From the NCBI RefSeq assembly GCF_024298845.1, contig NZ_CP101156.1:2728001-2792000 (forward strand): DNA of 64,000 nt, given 5' to 3'. The DNA comes from Natronosalvus amylolyticus. GTDB lineage: Archaea > Halobacteriota > Halobacteria > Halobacteriales > Natrialbaceae. How positions within the stretch are numbered: position 1 is the stretch's first letter; each line of letters begins with the position of its first letter. The position numbers and the translations under genes are program-made. Under the pieces are notes generated by a model. It made no database searches, had not been told where the DNA came from, and saw only the letters and a program-made list of their open reading frames with translations. This document shows positions 37,497-46,577 of this stretch, piece after piece.

Positions 37497-38240
37497 CTAG
37501 TCGTGTGCTTCGGAGTTATCCTGTGGCTCGTAGCCGAGCACCTCTCGAGCGCGCTCTATCGAGTAGTATTTGCGGTCGTTGTCAGAGATACCGTAGACGA
37601 TCTCGTAGCCGTAGTCGGCTTCGACGGTTCGCTCGAACAGGTGAGCGCAGTCGCGATAGGAGAGCCACATCGCCTGGCCGCGTTCGTAATCGATTGGCGG
37701 GTGGCCTTTCGTGAGGTTGCCGATACGGACACAGCACACGGAGAGGTCGTGCTCGTCGTGGTAGTACCGCCCGAGCGTTTCGCCGGCGGCTTTTGAGACG
37801 CCATAGAGGTTACCTGGGCGCGGGAGTTCGGTCCCGTCGAGTCGGAACTCGTCGTGAGCGCGGTACAGTTCGGGCGTACGGGCTTCGGTTTCGAACGCGC
37901 CGACGGCGTGATTCGAGGAGGCGAACACGACGCTATCGACGCCGGCGTCGACGGCCGCTTCGAACACGGTCTGGGTGCCGTCGATGTTGTTTCGCAAGAC
38001 GCTGTCCCAGGGGGCTTCCGGACGAGGGTCACCCGCGAGGTGGATCACGGTATCGATGTCCTCCATCGCCTGCCCCACGGCGGTTTCGTCAGTGATGTCG
38101 GCGACGACGCTCTCGCCGGGATAGTCACCGGTCAGCGGTTCGCGGTCGAGCAACCGCCAGTCGTACGTTTCGGCGAGTTCTTCGAGGATGGCGTCCCCGA
38201 CGCGCCCGCCGGCCCCCGTGAGCAGGACAGACTTTGGCAT
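37497..38240 (-). CDS. azf: NAD-dependent glucose-6-phosphate dehydrogenase (archaeal zwischenferment)
   Basis: The 247-residue protein starts at ATG 38240 (MPKSVLLTGAGGRVG). It is an extended short-chain dehydrogenase: Rossmann TGAGGRVG, IHLAGDPRPEAPW, SSNHAVGAFET, and catalytic Y-G-V-S-K (NLYGVSKAAGETLG). The pattern, including GISDNDRKYYSIERAREVLG, closely matches Haloferax Azf, which oxidises glucose-6-phosphate with NAD and starts the oxidative pentose phosphate pathway in haloarchaea. The upstream part of the open frame is dropped as it lies in the divergent promoter region. Confidence 0.88.
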   Translation of the reverse strand: MPKSVLLTGAGGRVGDAILEELAETYDWRLLDREPLTGDYPGESVVADITDETAVGQAMEDIDTVIHLAGDPRPEAPWDSVLRNNIDGTQTVFEAAVDAGVDSVVFASSNHAVGAFETEARTPELYRAHDEFRLDGTELPRPGNLYGVSKAAGETLGRYYHDEHDLSVCCVRIGNLTKGHPPIDYERGQAMWLSYRDCAHLFERTVEADYGYEIVYGISDNDRKYYSIERAREVLGYEPQDNSEAHD

Positions 38241-38427
38241 TCGTTCGAGTGGTAGGCGAGCGGCGATAAGAAACGTGCGATTTGTCGGTGCGCCCTCGAG
38301 CGAGAGCGGTCGTCCAAACGAACAGTCAACACCAGACACAGCTTTCGTCCGTCGATGTACGTTGCGGTGGAGCGATAGCCAGAAATCCGCAGATGAATTC
38401 AACACGCCGGAACACCCCTATGCGGAT

Positions 38428-39774
38428 ATGGTTCAGTACAAATCGACGATGGTCGAGCGGATCACGCTCCCCCCACGGGCCGACCGTGAGCGTGCCCTCG
38501 AGCGGGCCGGCTACAACGCTTTCAATCTCGATGCCGACGACGTCTTTATCGATCTCCTCACCGACAGCGGTACGGGCACGATGAGCAACGAGCAGTGGGC
38601 TGCCATGATCCGGGGTGACGAATCCTACGCCGGCTCGAGCAGCTTCGCGCGTCTGGAAGATGCCGTTGTCGACGTCATGGGCTTTCCCCACGTCGTTCCA
38701 GCCCACCAGGGGCGGGGTGCGGAAAACGTCCTCTACGGCACCCTGCTTGACGAGGGCGACGTCGCGCTCAACAACACGCACTTCGATACCACGCGCGCCC
38801 ACGTCGCCAATCAGGGAGCAGACCCGGTCGATTGCCCAGTTCCGGAGGCGGCCGATCCTGGTTTTTCGGGCGATTTCAAGGGTGACTTTTCTGTCGAACG
38901 CGGCCGCGAGGTCGTGGAGGAGGTCGGTGCCGACCGCGTTCCTGTCGTCATCCAGACGATCACCAACAACTCGACAGCCGGCCAGCCAGTCAGCATCGAG
39001 AACACCCGTCGCGTCGCCGCCTTCGCCGACGAAATCGACGCCACGTTCGTCATCGACGCCTGCCGGTTCGCCGAGAACGCCTACTTCGTGACCGAACGCG
39101 AGGACGAGTTCGCCGAAAGCTCGGTCGCCGCCGTTGCCCGCGAACAACTCGGCTACGCCGACGCCCTTGTCATGAGCGGCAAGAAAGACGGCCTCTCGAA
39201 CATCGGCGGCTTCGTCGCGACCGACGACCCATCGCTCGCCGACGCCTGCAAACAGCGTGCAATTCTGTACGAAGGATTTCCCACCTACGGCGGCATGACC
39301 GGTCGGGACATGGAGGCCCTGGCCGTCGGCCTCCGGGAAGCGGTCGAACGGGAGTACGTGGCCGACCGTATCGGACAGATACAGACGCTCGCGGGCCTGC
39401 TCGAGGACCGCGGCGTTCCCGTCTACACCCCAACCGGGGGCCACGCCGTCTATCTCGACGCCGAAGCCTGTTTCCCCCACCTGTCGGCGGGCGAGTTTCC
39501 CGGACAGGTGCTCGTCTGTGAACTGTACCGCGAGGGCGGCGTCCGCGGCGTCGAACTCGGGAGTTTCGCCTTCCCAGGCACCGATCGCCCGGAACTCGTC
39601 CGACTCGCCGTGCCCCGACGAACCTACCACCGCGAGCACTTCGAACACGTCGCCGACACCGCCGCAGCGGTCCTCGAGCGCGCCGAGTCGGTGTCCGGAC
39701 TGACGATTCGAAGCGAACCGGAGATTCCCGAACTGCGTCACTTCAGCGCGGAACTCGAGCCAGTGTCTGCGTAA
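38428..39774 (+). CDS. tnaA: Tryptophanase / beta-eliminating lyase
   Basis: The 448-residue protein starts at ATG 38428 (MVQYKSTMVERITLPPR). It matches tryptophanase: YNAFNLDADDVFIDLLTDSG near residue 30, YAGSSSF near 72, and the PLP-binding Lys in MSGKKDGLSNIGGF near 250. GGHAVYLDA and the C-terminal RLAVPRRTY follow. The enzyme splits tryptophan to indole, pyruvate and ammonia; related members act on tyrosine. It diverges from azf. The 240 bp upstream of the start is open but not similar to the family. Confidence 0.9.
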   Translation: MVQYKSTMVERITLPPRADRERALERAGYNAFNLDADDVFIDLLTDSGTGTMSNEQWAAMIRGDESYAGSSSFARLEDAVVDVMGFPHVVPAHQGRGAENVLYGTLLDEGDVALNNTHFDTTRAHVANQGADPVDCPVPEAADPGFSGDFKGDFSVERGREVVEEVGADRVPVVIQTITNNSTAGQPVSIENTRRVAAFADEIDATFVIDACRFAENAYFVTEREDEFAESSVAAVAREQLGYADALVMSGKKDGLSNIGGFVATDDPSLADACKQRAILYEGFPTYGGMTGRDMEALAVGLREAVEREYVADRIGQIQTLAGLLEDRGVPVYTPTGGHAVYLDAEACFPHLSAGEFPGQVLVCELYREGGVRGVELGSFAFPGTDRPELVRLAVPRRTYHREHFEHVADTAAAVLERAESVSGLTIRSEPEIPELRHFSAELEPVSA

Positions 39775-39808
39775 CTCGATGTAACACTTCGTCACGAGCC
39801 AACAGGCC

Positions 39809-39865
39809 CCGAACATACGACTGCAGGTCTCGAACATACGACTGCAGGCCTCGAACCTACGACCG
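39809..39865. repeat. Imperfect 20-bp tandem repeat, three copies
   Basis: TCGAACATACGACTGCAGGC-type units follow one another from 39809, with two near-identical copies and a third diverged one (CGAACCTACGACCG). The repeat lies between the convergent tnaA and acetyltransferase genes and the third unit overlaps the end of the latter. Confidence 0.7.
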
Positions 39866-40312
39866 ATTCTTCTGCCCGCGGTATCGGTCCCCTGCAACGC
39901 GCTCGATGTCGAACTCGAGTGCCTCGTAAAACGGCCGGACGTCCGCGTCGAAGTTAGCCGTCACCGTCCCGTATCGCTCGAGTGCGGCCTCGACGAGTGC
40001 AGTACCGAGCCCCTGTCCGCGTCGACGACGGCGGACGGCGATGGCTCTAATGTGGCGGGCCGACGACGTCTTGGTGTCTCGAGCGGGTTCCGTTTCGTCG
40101 GATCCGACCGGCGAGTCGTGGGGGTGCTCGAGCACGATGGCTCCGCCGATAGCCTCGCGGGTGTCCCCCTCGGCCGTCTGGCGCTCGAGGGTCGCGACGA
40201 GGACGTCAGCAGCCTCGATGCGGGCTTCGACATCGCCGCCCTCGAGCATCGCGCCGTCGATGAGGCGACGAACCTCGAGGGCGTCGGCTTCGTTTGCAAG
40301 TCGAACCTCCAT
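39857..40312 (-). CDS. GNAT family N-acetyltransferase
   Basis: The 151-residue protein starts at ATG 40312 ([17 protein letters not shown]). It shows the acetyl-CoA-binding motif [21 protein letters not shown] (R-x-x-G-x-G-T), near residues 92-111 and a final YEALEF motif. Residues 68-90 form an extra polar loop ([14 protein letters not shown]). Substrate unknown. It diverges from pyrG with about 105 bp between starts. Confidence 0.85.
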   Translation of the reverse strand: MEVRLANEADALEVRRLIDGAMLEGGDVEARIEAADVLVATLERQTAEGDTREAIGGAIVLEHPHDSPVGSDETEPARDTKTSSARHIRAIAVRRRRRGQGLGTALVEAALERYGTVTANFDADVRPFYEALEFDIERVAGDRYRGQKNRS

Positions 40313-40418
40313 CGGCCGAAATACCACCGGCGAGGTAAAAACACCCTCGAGACTGACACGCGCTAGCGCGGCGAGCGAGTCCCGAAATCGTTTTGAACTC
40401 CTCGCTCGGACACTCGGT

Positions 40419-42083
40419 ATGCCGACGGAACCGGACACCCAGTATGACTCCTCGTTGGGGAGCAAGTTTATTTTCGTCACCGGCGGGGTGATGTCGGGCC
40501 TCGGAAAGGGAATCACGGCCGCGAGCACGGGCCGTCTCCTGAAAAACGCAGGCTTCGACGTCACCGCGGTGAAGATCGATCCGTATCTGAACGTGGATGC
40601 AGGGACGATGAATCCCTACCAGCACGGCGAAGTGTACGTCCTCAAAGACGGCGGCGAGGTCGACCTCGACCTCGGGAACTACGAACGGTTCTTGGGGATC
40701 GACATGCACTCCGATCACAACATCACGACGGGCAAAACCTACCAGCACGTCATCGAGAACGAACGCGCGGGCGAGTACCTGGGGAAGACCGTTCAGATTA
40801 TCCCCCACATCACCGACGACATCAAACGCCGCATTCGAGAGGCTGCCGAAGGGACCGACGTCTGTCTCGTCGAAGTCGGCGGTACCGTCGGTGACATCGA
40901 GGGGATGCCTTACCTCGAGGCCCTGCGCCAGTTCGCCCACGAGGAACCAGAAGAGAACGTGCTGTTCGTGCACGTGACTCTCGTCCCGTACTCGAAAAAC
41001 GGCGAGCAAAAGACCAAGCCGACCCAGCACAGCGTCAAGGAGGTTCGTTCGATCGGACTGCAACCTGACGTGATCGTCGGCCGCTCGGACGAGAAACTCG
41101 ATCCCGAAACCAAAGAGAAAATCGCGCTGTTCTGTGACATCGATACCGACGCCGTGTTCTCGAACCCCGACGTCGAGGACGTCTATCACGTCCCGCTCGT
41201 CGTCGAAGAGGAAGGCCTCGACGAGTACGTCCTCGAGCACTTCGAGATGGCCAAGGATGCACTCCCGGCCAGCGAGCGAACGCGCGAGTGGCGTGACGTC
41301 GTGACGACCGAGAAGACCGACGACGCCACCATCGCTCTGGTCGGCAAGTACGACCTCGAGGACGCCTACATGTCCATCCACGAGTCGCTGAAACACGCGG
41401 GGTTCGAACTCGGTGCCGACGTCGACGTCGAGTGGGTGTTCGCCGACGACCTCGCCGACGGCCACGACGGACAACTCGAGGGCGTCGACGGGATTATCGT
41501 CCCTGGCGGGTTCGGCATGCGCGGCACCGAAGGGAAAATCGAGGCCGTGCGCTACGCCCGCGAGAACGACGTGCCGTTCCTCGGACTCTGTCTCGGCTTC
41601 CAGATGGCCGTCATCGAGTACGCGCGAAACGTGCTGGGCCTCGAGGGGGCACACTCCGCGGAGATGGACGAGGAGACGCCCCATCCCGTCATCGACATCC
41701 TTCCCGAACAGTACGAAGTCGAGAACATGGGCGGTACGATGCGTCTCGGCGAGCACACGACGGTCATCGAACCCGAAACCCTGGCGTACGACCTGTACGA
41801 GGATACGTCCTGCCAGGAACGCCACCGGCACCGCTACGAGGTCAATCCCGAGTACTTCGACCAGTTCGAAAACGAGCAGCTACGGTTTTCGGGCACTGCG
41901 GGTAACCGGATGGAGATCCTGGAACTCGAGGACCACCCGTACTTCCTCGGGACCCAGTATCACCCCGAGTACAGCTCCCGGCCAGGCGAGCCGAGCCCAC
42001 CGTTCGTGGGCCTCCTCGGAGCGGCACTCGAACGGACAGCAGACACCGACGGCGAAACCGACGAACACGAGGTAACCCACTGA
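40419..42083 (+). CDS. pyrG: CTP synthase
   Basis: The 554-residue protein starts at ATG 40419 ([12 protein letters not shown]). It has the synthetase motif [18 protein letters not shown] near residue 20 (P-loop) and [20 protein letters not shown]. The class I amidotransferase domain has GGFGMRG and nucleophile LGLCLGFQ near residue 390, with the H-x-E dyad in TQYHPEY. It aminates UTP to CTP using glutamine. Its TGA overlaps the guaAb ATG (TGATG), so the two are co-translated. Confidence 0.97.
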   Translation: MPTEPDTQYDSSLGSKFIFVTGGVMSGLGKGITAASTGRLLKNAGFDVTAVKIDPYLNVDAGTMNPYQHGEVYVLKDGGEVDLDLGNYERFLGIDMHSDHNITTGKTYQHVIENERAGEYLGKTVQIIPHITDDIKRRIREAAEGTDVCLVEVGGTVGDIEGMPYLEALRQFAHEEPEENVLFVHVTLVPYSKNGEQKTKPTQHSVKEVRSIGLQPDVIVGRSDEKLDPETKEKIALFCDIDTDAVFSNPDVEDVYHVPLVVEEEGLDEYVLEHFEMAKDALPASERTREWRDVVTTEKTDDATIALVGKYDLEDAYMSIHESLKHAGFELGADVDVEWVFADDLADGHDGQLEGVDGIIVPGGFGMRGTEGKIEAVRYARENDVPFLGLCLGFQMAVIEYARNVLGLEGAHSAEMDEETPHPVIDILPEQYEVENMGGTMRLGEHTTVIEPETLAYDLYEDTSCQERHRHRYEVNPEYFDQFENEQLRFSGTAGNRMEILELEDHPYFLGTQYHPEYSSRPGEPSPPFVGLLGAALERTADTDGETDEHEVTH

Positions 42084-43000
42084 TGGTAGACACAGACACC
42101 TTCGTCCCAGACGCGACCGAATCGATAGAAGCCGAAATCGGCGACGCCAACGCCGTCATCGCCCTTTCGGGCGGTGTCGACTCCTCGGTCGCCGCAGCGC
42201 TGGCCTACGAGGCTGTCGGCGACCAGTTGACGCCGGTGTACGTCGACACCGGCCTGATGCGCAAAGGCGAAACCGCCCAGATCAGCGAGACCTTCTCGTT
42301 CATGGATAGTCTCCGTATTATCGACGCCAAAGACCGGTTCCTCGAGGCGCTCGCGGGCGTCACCGACCCCGAAGAGAAACGGAAGATCATCGGCGAGCAG
42401 TTCATCCGGGAGTTCGAGCGCGAGGCCCGTGACGCCGACGCCGACTACCTCGTTCAGGGGACGATTTACCCGGACCGAATCGAGTCCGAAGGCGGCATCA
42501 AATCCCACCACAACGTGGGCGGCCTCCCGGAGGTCGTCGACTTCGAGGGTATCGTCGAACCCGTTCGTGACCTCTACAAAGACGAAGTTCGCGAAGTCGC
42601 CAGACACCTCGGCCTCGACGAACTCGTCGCCGAGCGGATGCCCTTCCCCGGCCCCGGCCTCGCCGTGCGCGTCATCGGCGAAGTCACCGAGGAGAAACTC
42701 GAGGTCGCCCGCGACGCCTGCCACGTCGTCGAGGAGGAACTCGAGGAGTACGAGCCCTGGCAGGCCCTCGCCGCCGTCATCGGCAAGGCGACGGGCGTCA
42801 AAGGCGACAACCGCGTCCACGGCTGGGTCGTCTCCGTTCGCTCGGTCGACTCCCGCGACGGCATGACCGCTCGCGCTCAGGAAATCGACTGGGAAACCCT
42901 CCAGCGCATTCAGTCTCGAATCACCGGCCAGAACGAGAACGTCGCCCGCGTCGTCTACGACGTGACCCACAAGCCGCCGGCAACGATCGAATACGAGTAA
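42083..43000 (+). CDS. guaAb: GMP synthase subunit B (ATP pyrophosphatase subunit)
   Basis: The 305-residue protein has the PP-loop [12 protein letters not shown] near residue 30, then [31 protein letters not shown] and the C-terminal dimerisation part ending KPPATIEYE. It lacks the glutaminase half, as usual in archaea, where subunit A is a separate gene. It makes GMP from XMP. The start overlaps the pyrG stop by one base. Confidence 0.95.
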   Translation: MVDTDTFVPDATESIEAEIGDANAVIALSGGVDSSVAAALAYEAVGDQLTPVYVDTGLMRKGETAQISETFSFMDSLRIIDAKDRFLEALAGVTDPEEKRKIIGEQFIREFEREARDADADYLVQGTIYPDRIESEGGIKSHHNVGGLPEVVDFEGIVEPVRDLYKDEVREVARHLGLDELVAERMPFPGPGLAVRVIGEVTEEKLEVARDACHVVEEELEEYEPWQALAAVIGKATGVKGDNRVHGWVVSVRSVDSRDGMTARAQEIDWETLQRIQSRITGQNENVARVVYDVTHKPPATIEYE

Positions 43001-43062
43001 GCACCTGGAGGCGAACGCGTACTCCAGATCCGCGTCTCCTCGAGAGCACCACGCGGAACCAA

Positions 43063-43113
43063 CCGTTCATACGGTCGGTTGTCGTCTCTTACCGGTGATC
43101 GCCCAACCGATAC
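43063..43113. repeat. Dispersed intergenic repeat, copy R1
   Basis: CGTTCATACGGTCGGTTGTC... to ...ACCGGTGATCGCCC. It aligns without gaps to copy R2 at 46521-46562, with about 30 of 42 positions equal by eye. It lies between guaAb and the next gene. Confidence 0.55.
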
Positions 43114-43193
43114 AGCGATCGTCGGTATCTAGTTACAATCGGCCGTATCAGAGCAATCGACACACACAACCGCTTTCGAATCCACTTCAACGT

Positions 43194-43532
43194 ATGTACG
43201 CAATCATCGCCGGCCCCGACGAGGACGATCTCGCAGGGGCACTCGAAACGCACGACGTTCGCGTCGAACGACTCAACGGTACCGACCCGATCTCGAGACC
43301 GCTCCTCGAGGAAGCCGGTATCGTCGATGCAGACCTCTATGTGCTGACCGACGTGAGCGAGTCCACGACGATTCCGATCGTCCGTGATCTCACCGATGAG
43401 ATTCGAACCGTCGTCTACGACCGCAACACGATTCCGGAGTTCATCCGTGGCCAACTCGACCTCGCACTCGACCCCGAGTTGATCACGGTCGAAATGCTTG
43501 CCGAGGAGTTGACTGCCAACGGAGCCGAATAG
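43194..43532 (+). CDS. DUF7126-type small protein following guaAb
   Basis: The 112-residue protein has start ATG 43194 (MYAIIAGPDEDDLAGAL). It looks like a small Rossmann-type domain (VDADLYVLTDVSESTTIPIVRDL, reminiscent of TrkA-N domains but lacking GxGxxG). Haloarchaeal genomes commonly carry this protein right after guaAb, where it is often mislabelled CTP synthetase. Function unknown. The upstream frame is open through repeat R1 but not similar. Confidence 0.75.
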   Translation: MYAIIAGPDEDDLAGALETHDVRVERLNGTDPISRPLLEEAGIVDADLYVLTDVSESTTIPIVRDLTDEIRTVVYDRNTIPEFIRGQLDLALDPELITVEMLAEELTANGAE

Positions 43533-43660
43533 CTGTCAGCATCGGCCAGATGAAGCGGGCTGTGAATCAGATTCGAACCGTCAGGCTGGTACTGGAATCG
43601 ATCACAGACATCGGTCTCGAGCCGTCGCCAGGAACTGTATGAGGTGCGGAATTCCGTGAA

Positions 43661-43673
43661 ATTAATATATAAT
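43661..43673 (+). promoter_or_regulatory. TATA box of the candidate non-coding RNA
   Basis: TTAATATATAATC is the most AT-rich run in the area and sits 25-30 bp before the proposed RNA start near 43698. No coding sequence begins here with convincing codon use. Confidence 0.4.
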
Positions 43674-43697
43674 CAACAATTACCATGGATCCCAAAA

Positions 43698-44062
43698 ATG
43701 GCTCTATGAACTTTCTGGTCGCCGATATCGGCAGATTGAACTGTGGTTAAGTGTGGGGCAATCGGGCGGAAGCAGTTGGACTGACACCCCCGTTGAAGTC
43801 CTCCCCGCCGATACGTACTGATGGAGGTCAACGGGCGCATCCACCATACAGGCATCCCACGCCACAACTGACCCGTTGCTTCCAGCAACCCACCACAGCA
43901 CCCTTCCCCACCATTGCCACGCTGCGTTCGGTGGTCCGGGCCTGCACCTCCCGGGAACCCGTTCGCGGCGATCGACGACGCGGGCTCTGCACCGGCCTAC
44001 GTCGTTTACGCAATTTCCACTCACCCGAGAGCGACCGTACCGGTCGTCTCGAGGAGTTTTTT
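43698..44062 (+). ncRNA. Candidate structured non-coding RNA (identity unknown)
   Basis: This part of the 621-bp gap has no credible frame but contains several possible helices. CCCGTTGA (43789-43796) pairs with TCAACGGG (43828-43835), continued by CCTCC/GGAGG with a 3-base bulge. The same CAACGGG can instead pair with CCCGTTG (43872-43878). GTTGCT-tcc-AGCAAC forms a hairpin at 43875-43889. It ends in a terminator-like hairpin (44026-44051) followed by T6. A TATA box lies at 43661. I found neither SRP-RNA helix 8 nor RNase P conserved motifs. The strand is uncertain. Confidence 0.3.
44026..44062 (+). terminator. Terminator-like hairpin with T6 tail
   Basis: CGAGAGCGACCG-tac-CGGTCGTCTCG forms an 11-bp stem with one bulged G and a 3-base loop. 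Five bases later comes TTTTTT (44057-44062). It lies 90 bp upstream of the thioredoxin start and would end plus-strand transcription before that gene. Confidence 0.5.
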
Positions 44063-44153
44063 CAGCAACAGCGCTCGAGAGTGCCGACTTCGCGGCAAGC
44101 GTACACAGGTGGGAAACCCTTATGCGCAACGGGCGGAAAGAGGGCATAACTGC

Positions 44154-44423
44154 ATGACTGTTACGCTAAAAGACTTCTACGCGGACTGGTGTGGCCCCTG
44201 TAAAACGCAGGATCCTATCCTCGAGGAACTCGAGGAGGACTGGGACGGACGTTTCGAGGTCGAGAAAGTCAACGTGGACGAAGAACAGGACGTCGCAAAC
44301 GAGTACCAGGTACGCTCGCTACCGACGCTCATCATCGAAAACGAAGACGGCGTCGTCGAACGGTTTGTCGGCGTCACCCAGCGCGAAGACATCGAAGACG
44401 CACTCGAGAGCGCTGGCGCGTAA
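44154..44423 (+). CDS. Short thioredoxin
   Basis: The 89-residue protein has start ATG 44154 (MTVTLKDFYADWCGPCK). It has the classic W-C-G-P-C active site at residues 11-15, the cis-proline in RSLPTLI near residue 56, and GVVERFVGVTQREDIEDAL at the end. It lacks the first strand and helix of E. coli Trx, as is common for short haloarchaeal thioredoxins. It reduces disulfides in the cytoplasm. A TATA-like CCCTTATG at 44127 gives a short leader. Confidence 0.92.
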   Translation: MTVTLKDFYADWCGPCKTQDPILEELEEDWDGRFEVEKVNVDEEQDVANEYQVRSLPTLIIENEDGVVERFVGVTQREDIEDALESAGA

Positions 44424-44576
44424 TCCTTTTCAAACCCCAGTTTGGAACACCTCTTGAGCCGTTAGCTCTTCGTCCACCTCCGGACGCCCCTCGAACCAAA
44501 CAAACTAAATAAACGATTTGTAAATTGTCTGGAGAATCTGACTGTTATACAGTGAGTCCTCTCGACTGCGTATCTA

Positions 44577-45593
44577 ATGACCCCGACAGATCGAACGGAC
44601 ACACAGACTCGAGAGCAACCGGATAAACTGAAGCGGCGGACGTTTATCGGGACGAGTAGCGGCGTCGGTGCAGCGCTGCTCGCTGGCTGTACCGGAGCAA
44701 GCGATCCGAACGGGGGCGATACCGGCTCGGAATCTCCTGATAGCGAACCGACCACGGACGACGACTCGAGCGACGAGAGCGGATCGGTCGGGAACTTCAG
44801 ATTGCTCATCAGCGACCTGCCCGCCGACATCGGTGATTTTGACTCACTCGAGGTCACGTTCGACCGAGCCCGAATTTTCGGGGCTGGTGAGGTCGACGAC
44901 GGCGAATCAGCGGACGATACCGGTTCGGCCAGTGCCACCGAAGCTGACGACGCGAGTGGCTCCCCTGACGGTGACGAGGGTGATGATGCCGAAGGTGACG
45001 ATACCGACGATGAAGACGGGAACGATACTGTTGCTGACGACCCGGGGGCAGACGATAATGTTGACGACGACACGACCGATGAAGGTGACGGGGACGACCG
45101 GAACGGACGCGGGTTTTTCGAACTCGATCTCGATGGAGCGACCGTCGATCTCACACAGGTCGTCGGCGGCAAGGCGATGGAAGTTTTCGACGGCGAACTC
45201 GAGCCGGGCCAGTACAACAAAATCGAACTGTATGCTGCCGATATCGAGGGTATCGTCGACGGCGAACTCGCCGAGGTAAAGATCCCGAGCGAGAAGCTCC
45301 AGATCGTCAAACCGTTCGAAGTGACCGCAGATGAAGCGGTCACCTTCGTCTTCGATATCAACGTCGTCAAGAAGGGGCACGGCGGTTACAACCTGCTACC
45401 GGTCATCGCGAAAAGCGGTATCGTCGGCGAGGACGTCGAGGTCGAGGAGGTCGACCCAGGAGACGAGGAGGAGGCTGGAGATGATGATACCGTTCATGAA
45501 GACGACACGCCCAACGAAGCCGCAGGGGACGATGAAGCGCCCGAGGCACCCGGGGAAGGTGAGTCGGACGACACAGGCGACACGGACGATTAA
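44577..45593 (+). CDS. DUF4382 lipoprotein with large acidic insert
   Basis: The 338-residue protein has a Tat-like signal (KLKRRTFIGTSSGVG) and lipobox LAGC at about residue 40. The DUF4382 domain starts FRLLISDLPADIGDFDSLEV and resumes after residue 180 with FFELDLDGATVDLTQV and EPGQYNKIELYAADIEG. Between these lie about 85 residues composed mostly of Asp, Glu, Gly, Ser and Thr, inserted within the domain. A second acidic tail follows. It is probably an extracellular lipid-anchored protein; function unknown. Confidence 0.8.
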   Translation: MTPTDRTDTQTREQPDKLKRRTFIGTSSGVGAALLAGCTGASDPNGGDTGSESPDSEPTTDDDSSDESGSVGNFRLLISDLPADIGDFDSLEVTFDRARIFGAGEVDDGESADDTGSASATEADDASGSPDGDEGDDAEGDDTDDEDGNDTVADDPGADDNVDDDTTDEGDGDDRNGRGFFELDLDGATVDLTQVVGGKAMEVFDGELEPGQYNKIELYAADIEGIVDGELAEVKIPSEKLQIVKPFEVTADEAVTFVFDINVVKKGHGGYNLLPVIAKSGIVGEDVEVEEVDPGDEEEAGDDDTVHEDDTPNEAAGDDEAPEAPGEGESDDTGDTDD

Positions 45594-45619
45594 CGAATGG
45601 GTCCTCAGGACCGAAGTGT

Positions 45620-45844
45620 GTGACGACCGAAACCGAACCAACGCACGAGGGTGTGGGTATCACCACGACCTACTGTAACGACGAGACGCTGTTTCGAGAG
45701 TATATCGTCGAGACCGTCTCGAGGCGTATCGAAGAGATGAGAAGTGTTCTCGAGTGTCGCGTATGCCGAAATCGGTCCGCCGAAGTGATCAGTGGAACCG
45801 AACACCGACGTCGTGCATGTCGTCGTTGTAGCGGGCGATGTTGA
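45620..45844 (+). CDS. Possible small zinc-finger protein
   Basis: A 74-codon frame from GTG 45620 has good third-position GC. It encodes an acidic, helix-prone N-terminal half (FREYIVETVSRRIEEMRSV) followed by C-R-V-C-x17-C-R-R-C-x3-C, which could bind zinc. Its last 55 bp overlap the 3' end of the convergent npdG gene, so the Cys-rich tail might be fortuitous. No family recognised. Confidence 0.3.
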   Translation: MTTETEPTHEGVGITTTYCNDETLFREYIVETVSRRIEEMRSVLECRVCRNRSAEVISGTEHRRRACRRCSGRC

Positions 45845-46457
45845 TGACCAGTGGCGTCACGCTCTCGACTTCCGCAGCGTTCGCGATGGGGCCGGCATCG
45901 AGTGCGCGGAGGCCGTCGATCTCCTCAGCGACCTGATGAACGGTATTTTTGGCATCGTCGGCATCGCTTACGAGCAGCGTGTCGACGTCCAGCTCAGCAT
46001 CCAGATTCGCGAGTTTTGCCGCCGCGAGGTTGTGGAAGGCACCGACGACTGGTATCCCTTCGGGAGCTTTCTGCGCGACAAGGGCCGTGACGCTGCCGGT
46101 GCCTGGTGGGTGATAGTGCAGGCCGTCTTCGTCGCCTTTCATGCCAACGGCGGGGCTCACGAGGACCGTATCGCTGTCGAGTTTGTCGGCGACCGTCTCG
46201 ACGGTGTCGCCCACGTGATAGGGCGGAACCGCCAGAACGGCGATATCAGCGCGGTCGGCCGCCATCTCGTTATCGAAGCCTTTGATGTTCGCTTCGACAC
46301 CACGGCCCTCGATGTTCTCGAGATACTCGTTCGCCGAATCTCTCGCTTTTTCGGGGTCTCGAGAACCGATCAACACCTCGTGGTCGGTGTCGTGGGCCCA
46401 GCGCAGGGCCAATCCTTCGCCGATGTCACCGGTGCCGCCGAGTAATGCGATTCGCAT
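45789..46457 (-). CDS. npdG: NADPH-dependent F420 reductase
   Basis: The 222-residue protein opens MRIALLGGTGDIGEGLALRW (NADP-binding G-G-T-G-D-I-G). SRDPEKARDSA contains the Arg that selects the 2'-phosphate. It continues VLAVPPYHVGDTV and the family motif FHNLAAAKLANL. It transfers hydride between F420H2 and NADP, giving NADPH in archaea. It diverges from the glycerophosphodiesterase gene. Confidence 0.92.
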   Translation of the reverse strand: MRIALLGGTGDIGEGLALRWAHDTDHEVLIGSRDPEKARDSANEYLENIEGRGVEANIKGFDNEMAADRADIAVLAVPPYHVGDTVETVADKLDSDTVLVSPAVGMKGDEDGLHYHPPGTGSVTALVAQKAPEGIPVVGAFHNLAAAKLANLDAELDVDTLLVSDADDAKNTVHQVAEEIDGLRALDAGPIANAAEVESVTPLVINIARYNDDMHDVGVRFH

Positions 46458-46520
46458 ACCGAAGTCTGTGGACGGGAAGGGATTAACCGTTGGGTGTTCG
46501 GACGAACCTGCCGCGTTTCG

Positions 46521-46562
46521 AACGATTCATACGATCTGTTGTGACTTTTTATCAGTGATTGC
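46521..46562. repeat. Dispersed intergenic repeat, copy R2
   Basis: AACGATTCATACGATCTGTT... to ...ATCAGTGATTGC, aligned without gaps to R1 (about 30 of 42 equal). It sits just upstream of the glycerophosphodiesterase start, in the same position relative to the next gene as R1 is to its neighbour. Confidence 0.5.
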
Positions 46563-46577
46563 TGAGCCGGGAGGGCA

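Noticed and set aside
38326-39897. 523-codon open frame on the minus strand
   Set aside because: It is antisense to tnaA and shows no family similarity; its length follows from third-position GC of the real gene.
40206-41831. 541-codon open frame on the minus strand
   Set aside because: It is antisense to pyrG, which has all its motifs; no start signal or similarity.
43698-44062. SRP RNA or RNase P RNA as identity of the structured gap
   Set aside because: The SRP helix 8 GGAA-loop and the RNase P conserved regions (GAGGAAAGTCC, ACAGAA) are not present on either strand; only a short string CTGCACCGGCC resembles SRP RNA.
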